From assembly GCF_024168645.1 (NCBI RefSeq), contig NZ_JALJWF010000001.1:5087501-5151500 (forward strand): DNA of 64,000 bases, in the 5' to 3' direction. This document shows positions 37,822-47,039 of the stretch, piece after piece. The number at the start of each line of letters is the position of its first letter. Position 1 is the first letter of the stretch. Under the pieces are notes generated by a model. That model ran no database searches, was not told where the DNA came from, and saw only the letters and a program-made list of their open reading frames with translations. The position numbers and the translations under genes are program-made. The DNA comes from Pseudomonas sp. GGS8 (GTDB lineage Bacteria > Pseudomonadota > Gammaproteobacteria > Pseudomonadales > Pseudomonadaceae).

Positions 37822-38852
37822 TCGTCCGTCCTGCAACACCGGCAGATTTGCCGGCACTGTTGGCCTTGGCTCATAGCGCCGGGACCGGTTTGACCACCTT
37901 GCCGGCCGATGCGGCGCGCTTGAGTCATCGCCTGGAATGGGCGGCGAAAACCTTCGCCGGCGAGGCCGAGCGTGCGGATGCCGACTACCTGTTTGTGCTG
38001 GAGAACGACCAGCAGCAAGCGGTCGGTATTTGTGCATTGGCGGGCGCTGTCGGCTTACGCGAGCCCTGGTACAACTATCGACTGGGCTTGTTTGTCGCCG
38101 CGTCGAAAAACCTTGGGATCAATCAGCAACTGCCGACGTTGTTCCTTGGCAACGACATGACCGGCCACTCGGAATTGTGTTCACTGTTTTTGCACGCCGA
38201 TCACCGCAGCGGTCTGAATGGCCGCTTGCTGTCCAAGGCACGCTTCTTGTTTCTAGCGGAGTTTCGTCAGCACTTCGGGGACAAGGTGATCGCGGAGATG
38301 CGCGGTTATTCGGACGAAGAGGGCGTCTCACCGTTCTGGGAAGGCCTGGGCCGGCATTTCTTCAAGATGAATTTCGCTGACGCCGACTACCTCACGGGCC
38401 TTGGCAACAAAACCTTCATCGCCGAACTGATGCCCAAGTTTCCGCTGCCGACCTGCCTGTTGCCTGAAGCGGCACGCGCGGTCATCGGCCGCGTCCATCC
38501 CAACACCGAACCGGCCCTGGGCATGCTAAAGACTGAAGGCTTCGAGCACCGGGATTACATCGATATCTTTGATGGCGGGCCGCTGATCGAATGCGCCACC
38601 GGCGACATTCGTGCGGTGCGCGACAGTCAGGTGCTGCAACTGAGCATCGGCACCCCCGGAGAGCACGCGGCGATCTACCTGATTCACAACCGCCAGTTTG
38701 CCGAATGCCGGATTACCGCAGCCCCGGCGCGAGTCGCCGCCGGGACCTTGATTGTCGATGCGCAGACGGCGAAAACGTTGGGCTTGAGTGCCGGTGCATC
38801 AGTGCGCGCGGTGAGCCTGGCGGTGCCGGCGCGGCAGCAGTCGGCGGCGTAG
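37818..38852 (+). CDS. Arginine N-succinyltransferase (AstA-like)
   Basis: A 344-residue GNAT-fold enzyme with the length of E. coli AstA. It succinylates arginine or ornithine as the first step of the AST pathway. The opening MIVRPATPADLPALLALA, the block NYRLGLFVAASKNLGI, GNDMTGHSELCSLFL and FWEGLGRHFFKMNF are characteristic of AstA/AruF/AruG. The rest of the ast/aru genes are not in the window, so the enzyme may be a specialised paralogue acting on the ornithine made by CtlX (ornithine to N2-succinylornithine). The start overlaps the ctlX stop. Confidence 0.87.
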   Translation: MIVRPATPADLPALLALAHSAGTGLTTLPADAARLSHRLEWAAKTFAGEAERADADYLFVLENDQQQAVGICALAGAVGLREPWYNYRLGLFVAASKNLGINQQLPTLFLGNDMTGHSELCSLFLHADHRSGLNGRLLSKARFLFLAEFRQHFGDKVIAEMRGYSDEEGVSPFWEGLGRHFFKMNFADADYLTGLGNKTFIAELMPKFPLPTCLLPEAARAVIGRVHPNTEPALGMLKTEGFEHRDYIDIFDGGPLIECATGDIRAVRDSQVLQLSIGTPGEHAAIYLIHNRQFAECRITAAPARVAAGTLIVDAQTAKTLGLSAGASVRAVSLAVPARQQSAA

Positions 38853-38881
38853 TGAACCCTGTGGCGAGCTGCTACAAGGTG

Positions 38882-39586
38882 TCAGACTCTGCTGCTCAGC
38901 ACTTCACCGATACTGCGTCGCTTGGCATGCAATTCACTGGCATGAATCAACTGCTCAAGGTCTTCAGGGGTGACGTCGTAGAAGGCTTCCATGTCGGCGA
39001 GCGCCCGTCGCAGATCTTCGGCGGTGATCGCCTGGCTGTCGGTCGCGGGCATGAGTGGTGCCGGTTCGGTGGGACGTTTGGGGTAACGAATGCGCGTGAA
39101 GTTGTTGTACGCCAACGCGCTGAGCAGCATCGTCGAGCCGCTGAGCATCACCGGGCCGAGGGCTTTCCAGTCCATGGCGATGGTCGCAGGGTCCGCCAAC
39201 ACCAACAGCAGCGCCAGCGCCCCGGCCGGTGGATGCAGGCAACGCAGCCAGCACATCAGCATCAGCGCCATGCCCGCCGCGAGACAAGCGCTGCCGAGGG
39301 TGCGGCCGAGTACGTGAGCGACCAGCAGCGAGATCACCCCCGCGCAGAGGTAACCGCCAAGAATCGACCACGGCTGGGCCAGCGCGCCCGAGGATACGGC
39401 GAACAGCAATACCGCTGAAGCGCCCAGTGGACCAATCAGGTGCAGCGCCACATCGATGCCGAATACCTGGCCGCACAGCCAGACGCTGAACATCGTCCCC
39501 ATGGCCATGCCGATGGCGGCACGGCTCCATTCGGAGGGGCGGGTGTTGACGGCGGCGGGCAACCAGTGAGCGAGCATGACGAACAT
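38882..39586 (-). CDS. HPP family integral membrane protein
   Basis: A protein of about 234 residues with four to five membrane helices, followed by a soluble tail of some 55 residues. The HPP signature is seen as CLHPPAGALALLLVL, after GIDVALHLIGPLGASAVLLFA. Family members are linked to nitrite transport in plants and cyanobacteria, but bacterial roles are mostly unknown. The start is uncertain: ATG 39586 has an AAAGGA site very close, ATG 39577 gives the usual family start MLAHWLPAA, and the open frame begins with a GTG at 39682. Confidence 0.8.
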   Translation of the reverse strand: MFVMLAHWLPAAVNTRPSEWSRAAIGMAMGTMFSVWLCGQVFGIDVALHLIGPLGASAVLLFAVSSGALAQPWSILGGYLCAGVISLLVAHVLGRTLGSACLAAGMALMLMCWLRCLHPPAGALALLLVLADPATIAMDWKALGPVMLSGSTMLLSALAYNNFTRIRYPKRPTEPAPLMPATDSQAITAEDLRRALADMEAFYDVTPEDLEQLIHASELHAKRRSIGEVLSSRV

Positions 39587-39737
39587 CGATCCTTTAACAA
39601 AAACCAGGGCAAAAAAAAGGCTTGTCCGGATACCCGGAAAGCCCTTGAAGTGGTTCCAACTATTGGGGGAGGAACGGCGCACAGTGTGCCGTTCATTGCT
39701 GATGCTGACAAATTCATATTAATGCACTTTCAATGCA

Positions 39738-40916
39738 CTATTTTTGCAGTATCGCAACTCGTCGACCGCTCATGAAGCAGAGAAAACCGCCCATCGCCGT
39801 CAACGCGCTCAGGGCATAGAACATAGTGGGCGCAGGCGTGTGCATCAGCAGGAAGCCGCAGATCACCGGGCTCAGCGCACCACCGAGGGCTGCGAGGTTC
39901 TGCGCGCCGTAGTAGCTGCCGCGCAGTTCTTCCGGGGCCAGGGTGTCGACGAAGAGGAATTCGGCCGGGTAAATGATCATTTCGCCGAGGGTGAAAATGA
40001 ACATTGCGATGCACCAGCTCACCAGGCCGTCGGCCAGGCTGAAACCGATCAAGCCGAGGATGAACAGGCTGCTGCCGCCGACAATCCAGTAACGCAGTTG
40101 TTCGCGTTTGAGAAACCGGCCGATCTGGTACTGCAGCAGGATCACGCTGATGGCGTTGCAGGCGAGCAGGGCGGCCATGGTTTCCAGCGCTCGCTTGGAG
40201 TCGTGGGTCACCAGCAGGTATTGCGACAGGTACAACGTAAAGCGACCGTGGACCACGGTGCTGAGCAGGCAGCCGAAGGTAAACATGATCAGCGTGCGGT
40301 CGTTTTTCAGGGTGACCAGGGTTTTGAGAAAGCTTTGGGGCTGGCCGATGGCGGGTGTCTGGGCCGGGTCCCTGGGAATGCCGCTCATCAGGAAAATGCT
40401 GAAGAACGCGATGCCGCCGGCAATCAGGAATGGGGCAATCGGGTACACGCCGGCGATCACCACGCCGAGCATCGGGCCGGTGGCGTAGCCGATATTGGTC
40501 AGGGTGTAGCGCAGCGAAAAGGCCTTGGCGCGCTGACCCATGGGCAGGTTTTCGCTGAGGATCGCCTTGGACCCGATCAGAAACAGCGCCGAGGCGGTTT
40601 CGGTGATCACCAGGGTCGCGGTGGTCAGGTAGAGGTTTTCGGCGAAGGTCAGCAGCACGAAACCGATGGCGCTGGACAGCATGGCCAGGATCAGCAGCCG
40701 ACGCTTTTCGAGGCGGTCGATGATGTAACCGCCATAGAGCGCGAGCAAGGTGGCGATGAACACCGCGATGCCGAGCAACAGGCCGACGTCCTGTTGGTTG
40801 AGGCCAAGCTTGGTGCTCAGAAATAGCGTGAGCAACGGGCTGGTAATGGCGCGACTGACGACGATGGTCAGCGAGCAGATCATCAACCGGCGGATAACGA
40901 GGGAGTAAGTGGCCAC
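39738..40916 (-). CDS. MFS transporter
   Basis: About 392 residues with twelve predicted membrane helices. The MFS loop 2-3 motif is GGYIIDRLEKRRLL, and a second copy-like loop is in the C-terminal half (QIGRFLKREQLRYWI). There is no recognisable substrate signature; it is loosely like drug or sugar efflux members such as YdeE/MdtH. The start is uncertain: the open frame extends into the REPIN upstream, so I use GTG 40916 before ATYSLVIRRLMICS; a later ATG at 40883 would cut into the first helix. Confidence 0.8.
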   Translation of the reverse strand: MATYSLVIRRLMICSLTIVVSRAITSPLLTLFLSTKLGLNQQDVGLLLGIAVFIATLLALYGGYIIDRLEKRRLLILAMLSSAIGFVLLTFAENLYLTTATLVITETASALFLIGSKAILSENLPMGQRAKAFSLRYTLTNIGYATGPMLGVVIAGVYPIAPFLIAGGIAFFSIFLMSGIPRDPAQTPAIGQPQSFLKTLVTLKNDRTLIMFTFGCLLSTVVHGRFTLYLSQYLLVTHDSKRALETMAALLACNAISVILLQYQIGRFLKREQLRYWIVGGSSLFILGLIGFSLADGLVSWCIAMFIFTLGEMIIYPAEFLFVDTLAPEELRGSYYGAQNLAALGGALSPVICGFLLMHTPAPTMFYALSALTAMGGFLCFMSGRRVAILQK

Positions 40917-40976
40917 GGTGGGGCAAATGTCCTTATTCAAATTCTGTGGTGTTTGACGTAAGACTGAGTCGCTGCC

Positions 40977-41070
40977 AATCGCGGGCAAGCCCGCTCCCAC
41001 AGGTTTTGTGTCGATCATTTTGTCTTGGCTCGACGCGAACCTTGTGGGAGCGGGCTTGCCCGCGATGAGG
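40977..41070. repeat. REPIN
   Basis: ATCGCGGGCAAGCCCGCTCC on the left and GGAGCGGGCTTGCCCGCGAT on the right are perfect inverted copies between the MFS gene and the MmgE/PrpD gene, which run in the same direction. Confidence 0.92.
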
Positions 41071-41091
41071 CCGGACCAGGTAACGCGATAT

Positions 41092-42453
41092 TCAACTCAG
41101 CCACCGATCAAGCGCCCGAACCGACTCCAGCTCTTCCAGCCGCCACAACTGCACAAGCAATTGCTCAGCCTGCTGTCGCGGTATCACCCGCCCAGCCAGG
41201 CTGAAGAACTTCTCCTCCAGTGCCGCATCACTCAGCGGATTGCCCGGCGCCCCCAACGGCACCTCAACGCACAGGCTCGCTTGCCGACCGTCCACGGTCC
41301 ACACGCTGACGACAGGTTCGCCATCCTCGGACAGTTGCGGGTCGACTTCAAGGCGAATGCGCGACATCCAGTGTGCAATCCTCGGGTGACGGCGCTGTTC
41401 ATCGTCATAGGCTTCCAATCGGCAATGCCCCTGCACCAGCCGGGCTGCCAGGGCATATCGCAGGCTCATCTGCGCCGCCGGCAACGTGCTGACGTCCTGA
41501 CCGCCACACATGTCCTGAAGGAATCCGCACAGCGACACCTGAACGTCCTCGACCTGATCGGTGCTGACCTGCAATTGATCGAGCAACAGGCCCAATGCGT
41601 CGATCGCCGAATGGGTCCCGCGGCACGCCGCATAGGGTTTGATCGAGCAGCGCGCGAGTTTCCATACGTGGCCCAGTTCGGCGTCCAACGCCTGGGGCAA
41701 AGCGGTATCCGCCGCGAGGGTCTTGAGAAATCCGCCCCAGACATCGTCGAACAGTTTTGTCGGGCCGGTAATGCCTTGTTGAGCAAGCCGCGCGGCCAGC
41801 AATCCACCTTCGGCGGCGCGTCCGCTGTGGAGTCTTTTGCTTTGCGAGCCGTCATGAATGAAGGCCCACAGACCACCGCTGAAGCTGCCGGCGATGCCCA
41901 GTGCCGACAAGGTTTGCTGTGCATCCAGCCCCAGAATCCGTGCACTGGCCGCCGCCGCGCCAAACACTCCGCACGTCGCGGTTGAATGCCAACCGGCGCC
42001 GTTGTGTACCGAGTAACTGCCGCAGGCTTCTAGCACTCGACGGCCGATTTCGTAGCCGATCACTACGGCTGTGATCAGTTCGCGGCCGTCCACTGGTTTC
42101 GTCGACATTGACAGCGACGCCATCACCGCCGGCAGCACCACCGCGCCGGAATGGTCGCAGCCGCCGGTGTCGTCCAGTTCCAGGGCATGCGCGGCGATGC
42201 CGTTGAGCATGGCGGCTTGCGCCGCGCCGACCCGCTGACCGGTGCCCCAGACCAACGTGCTGCCGGCGTCCCCCTTGAACACCTGACGCGCCAGGCTGGC
42301 GACATCGCTGCCGGCCCCGGCCAAGGCCGCACCGAAAGTGTCGAGAATATGCCGCTTGGCTTGCTCCACCAACGCGTCGGGTAAATCCTGGAAGCGCGTA
42401 TCGACGCAGAACTGCGCCAACCGTTCCATCCGCATGCCCCCCTGATCTTTCAT
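41092..42453 (-). CDS. MmgE/PrpD family protein
   Basis: A 453-residue member of the MmgE/PrpD family, which includes 2-methylcitrate dehydratase, cis-aconitate decarboxylase and the iminodisuccinate epimerase of Agrobacterium. Family blocks include RHILDTFGAALAGAGSD, NGIAAHALELDD(T), VIGYEIGRRVLEACGSYSVHNGAGWHSTAT and PYAACRGTHSAIDA. The ATG overlaps the upstream deacetylase stop (ATGA), so it is translated with the CE4 genes. No prp genes are near, so a 2-methylcitrate role is unlikely. Together with the ArgH-like lyase it suggests handling of an N-linked dicarboxylic amino acid. Confidence 0.88.
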   Translation of the reverse strand: MKDQGGMRMERLAQFCVDTRFQDLPDALVEQAKRHILDTFGAALAGAGSDVASLARQVFKGDAGSTLVWGTGQRVGAAQAAMLNGIAAHALELDDTGGCDHSGAVVLPAVMASLSMSTKPVDGRELITAVVIGYEIGRRVLEACGSYSVHNGAGWHSTATCGVFGAAAASARILGLDAQQTLSALGIAGSFSGGLWAFIHDGSQSKRLHSGRAAEGGLLAARLAQQGITGPTKLFDDVWGGFLKTLAADTALPQALDAELGHVWKLARCSIKPYAACRGTHSAIDALGLLLDQLQVSTDQVEDVQVSLCGFLQDMCGGQDVSTLPAAQMSLRYALAARLVQGHCRLEAYDDEQRRHPRIAHWMSRIRLEVDPQLSEDGEPVVSVWTVDGRQASLCVEVPLGAPGNPLSDAALEEKFFSLAGRVIPRQQAEQLLVQLWRLEELESVRALDRWLS

Positions 42454-43337
42454 ACGCCGTAATCCCGATAATGACGCTCGTACACAGCGGCCGGGTGATC
42501 CTCGGTCACTTGCGCTGCCGACTCTGCCCACCACTGAGCCACTTCGGCACCGGTGGCGATCCACACGTCATCGTGCTGCTGAATGCTTTGCAGCAATTCC
42601 CGCAACACACCCATTCGCCCCGGCGTGGCGATGATTTCCGGGTGCAGCCGCAGCACGTAACACAGCCCGAACCGGTGAAACCCGGCGAAGTCCATTTGCA
42701 GGTTGCCAAGCGTGTGGCTGTAAGAGGCGATGCGCGATTGCGCCGGTGGCACCGCGGGGCTGAGGTTGAAGGCGAAATAGGGCTCGTCTTCCAGTTCGTA
42801 ATGCAGCGGCAACTCGATCACCTCGGGCACCGTCGGGTGCGCGAAGGGCAAATCATCGCCGCGCCACGACGAGGACCAGCGGATGCCGTGCTCGCGCAAC
42901 GCCTCGATGAAACCCGGCGCACCGTTGCCGGCAGGAATGCGAAAGCCTGTCGGACGCTGACCGGTCAGCGCGCTCAAGGCTGCGCAGCCCTTGGCGATCT
43001 CGGCGCTTTGCTCGGCCAGTGTCAGGTTGTCGTAGTGCTGATGGCGATAGCCGGCGCAGGCAATCTCGTGGCCGCCGGCCTGGATCGCCCGGATATGTTG
43101 CGGGTTTTCCTCGGCGACGATACCGGGCACAAACCAACTGCTGGAAACTCCCAGCTCTTCGAATAAGCCAAGCAAACGCTCGACCCCGCGCTGTGTGCCG
43201 TAGCGCCACACCGACAAGGTCTTGTCGCGCCCGGCGACTTCCGGGGCCTGGGTGAGGATGCCGTGGATGTCGTTGTAATCGACGGTCAGCACCACGGCGC
43301 AGCGGTTGCCGTTGGGCCAGACAATGGAATCAGCCAT
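42450..43337 (-). CDS. CE4-fold amidohydrolase (polysaccharide deacetylase / cyclic imidase-like), copy 2
   Basis: A 295-residue NodB-fold metal hydrolase. The motif-1 region is VLTVDYNDIHGILTQ, motif 2 is GGHEIACAGYRHQHY and the Pro-Ala-rich FRIPAGNGAPGFIEALREHG corresponds to the RxPxG motif. There is no signal peptide, so it acts in the cytoplasm, which fits small-molecule amidases of the family (PuuE-type allantoinase, cyclic imide hydrolase) better than polysaccharide deacetylases. It overlaps the preceding paralogue by eight bases and the MmgE/PrpD gene by four. The substrate is unknown. Confidence 0.8.
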   Translation of the reverse strand: MADSIVWPNGNRCAVVLTVDYNDIHGILTQAPEVAGRDKTLSVWRYGTQRGVERLLGLFEELGVSSSWFVPGIVAEENPQHIRAIQAGGHEIACAGYRHQHYDNLTLAEQSAEIAKGCAALSALTGQRPTGFRIPAGNGAPGFIEALREHGIRWSSSWRGDDLPFAHPTVPEVIELPLHYELEDEPYFAFNLSPAVPPAQSRIASYSHTLGNLQMDFAGFHRFGLCYVLRLHPEIIATPGRMGVLRELLQSIQQHDDVWIATGAEVAQWWAESAAQVTEDHPAAVYERHYRDYGV

Positions 43338-44178
43338 GGTGATGCTCCTTCAGCCACCAGTGGGCGACGTCGCGGCAGGTGGCGAACCACACGTCGTCAC
43401 GCTGGCGCATGTGTTCGAAGAGTTTTTCCAGCAACAGAATGCGCCCTGGTTTGCCGGTGATCTTGGGGTGGAACAGGGTGGTCAGGCACAGCCCTTCAGC
43501 CATGGCGCCATCGAACTCACGGCACCAGTTATCGAGGGTCAGTTCGTAGCTGGCGGTACGGTCCAGCCCGGAGGGGAAGTCCGGCGCGCGGGTGTAGGCG
43601 AGGGAGGCGTAGTCGTCCATTTCCCAGCGGCCGGGGATTTCCACCAGCGGTGTATCGAAGCCCGGCACCTTGACCAGGTAGGGCCGGTCATCACCGCGCA
43701 TGCTGCTGGAGTAGGTCACGCCGGCTTCCACCAGCATCGCCGGCGTTTCGGCCCGCCAGTCGCCGGACGGCGTGCGGAAACCTTCAGCGCGGATGTTCAG
43801 GTACTTCCAGAACACTTCGCGGGATTTATTCATCACGTCCTTTTGCTGTTCCAGCGTCAGGGCGTAAAAAGATTCGTGTTTGTAGCCGTGATAAGCCACC
43901 TCATGCCCGCGCTCGACAATCGCCTGGCACTGTTTCGGCCAGTTCTCTACGACCCAGGCCGGGACGAAAAACGTGGTCGGGATCCGGAACTCATCCAGCA
44001 GATCGAGAATCCGCGGCAACGCCCGATAAGGGCCGTAACCGCCGAAACCGAAATACTCGGGCTTGCGCCAGATCGAGCCATTGAGCATGGCATCGCCGGT
44101 GGGGCCATCGAGGTCGAAGGCCAGGGCGAGGCAGGCCTTGTGCTGGTCGGGCCAGGTGGGTTGCAGCGAGGAGGACAT
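43330..44178 (-). CDS. CE4-fold amidohydrolase (polysaccharide deacetylase / cyclic imidase-like), copy 1
   Basis: A 282-residue cytoplasmic NodB-fold protein, a paralogue of the next gene. Motifs include LALAFDLDGPTGDAML (first Asp pair), FFVPAWVVENWPKQ, the metal-binding RGHEVAYHGYKHESF and FRTPSGDWRAETPAML. The strong similarity in order and spacing to the second copy suggests either a heteromeric enzyme or two related substrates. The start at 44178 (MSSSLQPTWPDQHK) is preceded by a reasonable spacing to a GAG-containing site; an upstream in-frame extension runs into the REPIN. Confidence 0.8.
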   Translation of the reverse strand: MSSSLQPTWPDQHKACLALAFDLDGPTGDAMLNGSIWRKPEYFGFGGYGPYRALPRILDLLDEFRIPTTFFVPAWVVENWPKQCQAIVERGHEVAYHGYKHESFYALTLEQQKDVMNKSREVFWKYLNIRAEGFRTPSGDWRAETPAMLVEAGVTYSSSMRGDDRPYLVKVPGFDTPLVEIPGRWEMDDYASLAYTRAPDFPSGLDRTASYELTLDNWCREFDGAMAEGLCLTTLFHPKITGKPGRILLLEKLFEHMRQRDDVWFATCRDVAHWWLKEHHHG

Positions 44179-44214
44179 CGTGGCGCTCCAACTATTAATA
44201 GGTAAACACCGGAC

Positions 44215-44309
44215 CCTGTGGGAGCGGGCTGCCCGCGATGAGGCCGGCACATTCAACATCCATGTCACCTGACAGATCGCCTTCGCGAGCAAGCTTCGCT
44301 CCTACAGGG
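44215..44309. repeat. REP pair, two diverged copies
   Basis: CTGTGGGAGCGGGCTGCCCGCGAT (missing one TT pair) on the left and CGCGAGCAAGCTTCGCTCCTACAG on the right are inverted REP copies. They lie between the binding-protein gene and the first CE4 gene of one operon. Confidence 0.75.
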
Positions 44310-44315
44310 CAAGCA

Positions 44316-45140
44316 TTACTTGCCGGCGTTAATGGTCACGGTCTTGATCGCGCCCAGTTCCAGGTCCCATTTCTTCAGGATCGCCTGGTAGCTGCCGTCA
44401 TCGATCATGCTTTGCAACGCGACTTTCACAGCTTCGCTCAGCTCAGGTTTTTTCTTGCTCACACCCATGCCCGAGAACTGCTTGGAGATCGGCAGGCCCA
44501 CGGTTTTGTACATGTCCTTTTCCTGGGTCTTGAGGTACGGCAGGGTTTCGCTGCCCTGCATGGCTGCGTCGATACGGCTCTGACGCAGTTGCGCACGGGC
44601 GTCGGCCGAGCCTTCGGTGCCGATTACGTTGATCGCAGGCTTGCCGGCGGCTTCGCAGTTGGCCTTGCTCCACTCGGCGATTTCCGCCGGGAACGTGGTA
44701 CGGCGGCTGGTGCCGACTTTCTTGCCGCACAGGTCGATGATCTCGTTGGTGTCCTTGTTTTTCTGCAAGGTGTAGAACTGCGGACCGCTGGTGAAGTAGT
44801 CGACGAAGGTCACGCTGGCCTGCCGCTCGGTGGTGTCGGTCATGCCCGACAGCACCATGTCCACGCGGTCGGTCGTGAGCGCGTTGATCATTTGCTCGAA
44901 GCCGGTTTCCTGCCATTTGATCTTCACACCCAGACGTGCGGCCAGGGCGTTGCCCAGATCATAGTCAAGGCCGGTGAGGGTGTTGGTGGCCGGGTCCTTG
45001 AAATCCATCGGCGGGTAGTTCGGCATGATCGCAACAACGATCTCGCCCTTGTCCTTGATACTGGCCGGCAACTCGGCGGCGAAGGCGAAACCGGATGCCA
45101 GGACGCTGGCAAGTACTGCTGGGATTACTAGGTTCTTCAT
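44316..45140 (-). CDS. Polar amino acid ABC transporter, substrate-binding protein
   Basis: A 274-residue periplasmic binding protein (SBP_bac_3) with a signal peptide cleaved near AFA-AELP. Blocks are IVVAIMPNYPPMDFKDP, GLDYDLGNALAARLGVKIKW, FEQMINALTTDRVDMVLSGM and TERQASVTFVDYF. It belongs to a different subgroup from the binding protein at 33012. The ligand is likely an acidic or polar amino acid derivative; a compound attacked by the adjacent lyase and CE4 genes is the natural guess. Confidence 0.9.
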   Translation of the reverse strand: MKNLVIPAVLASVLASGFAFAAELPASIKDKGEIVVAIMPNYPPMDFKDPATNTLTGLDYDLGNALAARLGVKIKWQETGFEQMINALTTDRVDMVLSGMTDTTERQASVTFVDYFTSGPQFYTLQKNKDTNEIIDLCGKKVGTSRRTTFPAEIAEWSKANCEAAGKPAINVIGTEGSADARAQLRQSRIDAAMQGSETLPYLKTQEKDMYKTVGLPISKQFSGMGVSKKKPELSEAVKVALQSMIDDGSYQAILKKWDLELGAIKTVTINAGK

Positions 45141-45179
45141 GGTCGTTCTCTTATGAGTGTTGTGAGCGCCAAAGGGCGC

Positions 45180-45944
45180 TTAGGTTCGAACGGCAGAAAT
45201 GAAGCTTTGGGTGCGTGGGTTTTGTGGACTTATTAGTATTTCTTCGGGGCTTCCAGCCTCCACGATCTGCCCGCCGTCCATGAACACCATGCGGTTGGAA
45301 ACCTCGCGAGCGAAGCCCAGTTCATGGGTGACGACGATCATGGTCATGCCGGTTTGCGCCAGATCGCGCATCACCGACAGCACCTCACCGACCAGTTCCG
45401 GGTCGAGTGCCGAAGTGGGTTCATCGAACAGCATCAGCTTGGGGCGCATGGCCAACGCACGGGCAATGGCGACACGTTGTTGCTGACCGCCCGACAGTTC
45501 GATCGGGTAGCTGTTGCGCTTGTCGGCCAGGCCAACGCGAGCGAGCAGTTCCAAGGCTTCTTCGTGCGCCTCTTTGGGCGAACGTTTGAGCACCTGACAC
45601 GGCCCTTCGATGATGTTTTGCAGCACAGTCATGTGCGGGAACAGGTTGAAACGCTGGAACACCATGCCGGTGGCCAGACGCTGACGGGCGATCTGCGATT
45701 CGTTGAGCTCGTGCAGTTTGTTGCCGACGACCCGGTAACCCACCAGCTCGCCGTCGACCCACAGGCCGCCCTTGTCGATTTTTTCCAGCTGATTCACGCA
45801 GCGCAGCAGGGTGCTTTTGCCGGAGCCGGACGGGCCGATGATGCACAGCACTTCGCCCTGCTCGACTTCGATGTTGATGTCCTTGAGCGCGTGGTACTGG
45901 TCGTAATATTTGTTCAGGCTCACGGCCTTGACGATGCTTCTCAT
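45180..45944 (-). CDS. Polar amino acid ABC transporter ATP-binding protein
   Basis: A 254-residue ATPase of the GlnQ type. Walker A is [12 protein letters not shown], the Q-loop VFQRFNLF, the signature [15 protein letters not shown], Walker [15 protein letters not shown] and the H-loop [13 protein letters not shown] 45944 follows GAGGAG at a good distance; the in-frame ATG five codons earlier lacks such a site. It lies between the permease and binding-protein genes of the same system. Confidence 0.92.
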   Translation of the reverse strand: MRSIVKAVSLNKYYDQYHALKDINIEVEQGEVLCIIGPSGSGKSTLLRCVNQLEKIDKGGLWVDGELVGYRVVGNKLHELNESQIARQRLATGMVFQRFNLFPHMTVLQNIIEGPCQVLKRSPKEAHEEALELLARVGLADKRNSYPIELSGGQQQRVAIARALAMRPKLMLFDEPTSALDPELVGEVLSVMRDLAQTGMTMIVVTHELGFAREVSNRMVFMDGGQIVEAGSPEEILISPQNPRTQSFISAVRT

Positions 45945-45955
45945 GGTGGGGCTCC

Positions 45956-46834
45956 TCAAGAACGCTTGCCGGCGCCGCGAGCGAAACGACGCTCCAGACG
46001 GCTTTGACCAAAGGACAGTACGGTGACCGTGGCCAGGTACCAGATACCGGCGACGATCAGTAGCTCCATTACGCGGGCGTTGGCGTAGTAGATGTTCTGC
46101 GCGTTGTAGAGCAGTTCGGAGTACTGGATGACGCTCGCCAGGGAGGTCATTTTCACCATGCCGATGAATTCGTTACCGACTGGCGGAATGATGATCCGCA
46201 TGGCCTGGGGCAGGATGATCCGGCGCAGCGCTTGCAGGCGCGGCATGCCGATCGACTTGGCGGCTTCGTACTGGCCGGTGTCCACCGACAGCAGGCCGGC
46301 GCGCACCACTTCAGCGGTGTAGGCGCCCTGGTTGATGCTTAAGCCGAGGAGGGCGGCCACGAAAGGCGTCATCAGGCTCACGGTGTCCATTTCGAACAGG
46401 CCGGGGATGCCGATGGTGGGGAAGATCAGCGCCAGGTTGAACCACAGCAATAGCTGCAGGATCAGCGGCGTACCACGGAACAGCCAGGTGTAGGTCAGCG
46501 CCACATAGCGCAGGATCGGGTTGGCCGACATGCGCATGATCGCCGTGATCACCCCGAAGACAATGCCCAACGCCATCGCCAGCACCGCCATGACGATGGT
46601 GTTGAGCAAGCCCCACATGATCGCTTGCGAAGTGAGGAATTGGCCGATGTACGACCATTCGATCTTGCCTTCGGCGAAGGCCCGTACCAGACCGACAATC
46701 GCGATCACGATCACGCTGGCGAAGAAAATCCGCCCGTAGTAACGCCGTGGCACGTGTTGGTACTGGGTGATATCAAACTGGTTTTCCGCCAGTTTGCGCT
46801 CCGCCTGGAGTCGTTCTGCCTGTGTCTGGCTCAT
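45956..46834 (-). CDS. Polar amino acid ABC transporter permease
   Basis: A 292-residue permease with a 30-residue hydrophilic N-terminal extension ([14 protein letters not shown]...) before the first helix. [13 protein letters not shown] and the EAA loop [24 protein letters not shown] are typical. There is one permease only, so it presumably works as a homodimer, unlike the HisQM-type system at 33868-35300. The ATPase start lies 11 bases downstream. A nested REPIN separates it from the lyase gene. Confidence 0.9.
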   Translation of the reverse strand: MSQTQAERLQAERKLAENQFDITQYQHVPRRYYGRIFFASVIVIAIVGLVRAFAEGKIEWSYIGQFLTSQAIMWGLLNTIVMAVLAMALGIVFGVITAIMRMSANPILRYVALTYTWLFRGTPLILQLLLWFNLALIFPTIGIPGLFEMDTVSLMTPFVAALLGLSINQGAYTAEVVRAGLLSVDTGQYEAAKSIGMPRLQALRRIILPQAMRIIIPPVGNEFIGMVKMTSLASVIQYSELLYNAQNIYYANARVMELLIVAGIWYLATVTVLSFGQSRLERRFARGAGKRS

Positions 46835-46875
46835 ATTGGTTCTCCGTATGCTGGTATTTCAGGTCAAACACAATC

Positions 46876-47024
46876 CCTGTGGGAGCGGGCTTATGTGGCG
46901 AGGGGGCTTGCCCCCGTTGGGGTGCGAAGCGCCCCTGAAACCAAGCGAAAGCTGTGACCGGATTACGATTGCTTCGCAATCGAACGGGGGCAAGCCCCCT
47001 CGCCACACAAGCCCGCTCCCACAG
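46876..47024. repeat. Nested REPIN of two REP types, both intact
   Basis: An outer CTGTGGGAGCGGGCTT / AAGCCCGCTCCCACAG pair encloses an inner GTGGCGAGGGGGCTTGCCCC / GGGGCAAGCCCCCTCGCCAC pair. It is the same composite as at 27986-28120 but better preserved. It lies inside the lyase-transporter gene group. Confidence 0.9.
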
Positions 47025-47039
47025 GTTTTGCGTCCTACT

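Noticed and set aside
40917..41018. N-terminal extension of the MFS transporter
   Set aside because: The added residues come from REP sequence (KPVGAGLPAI) and do not belong to the family.
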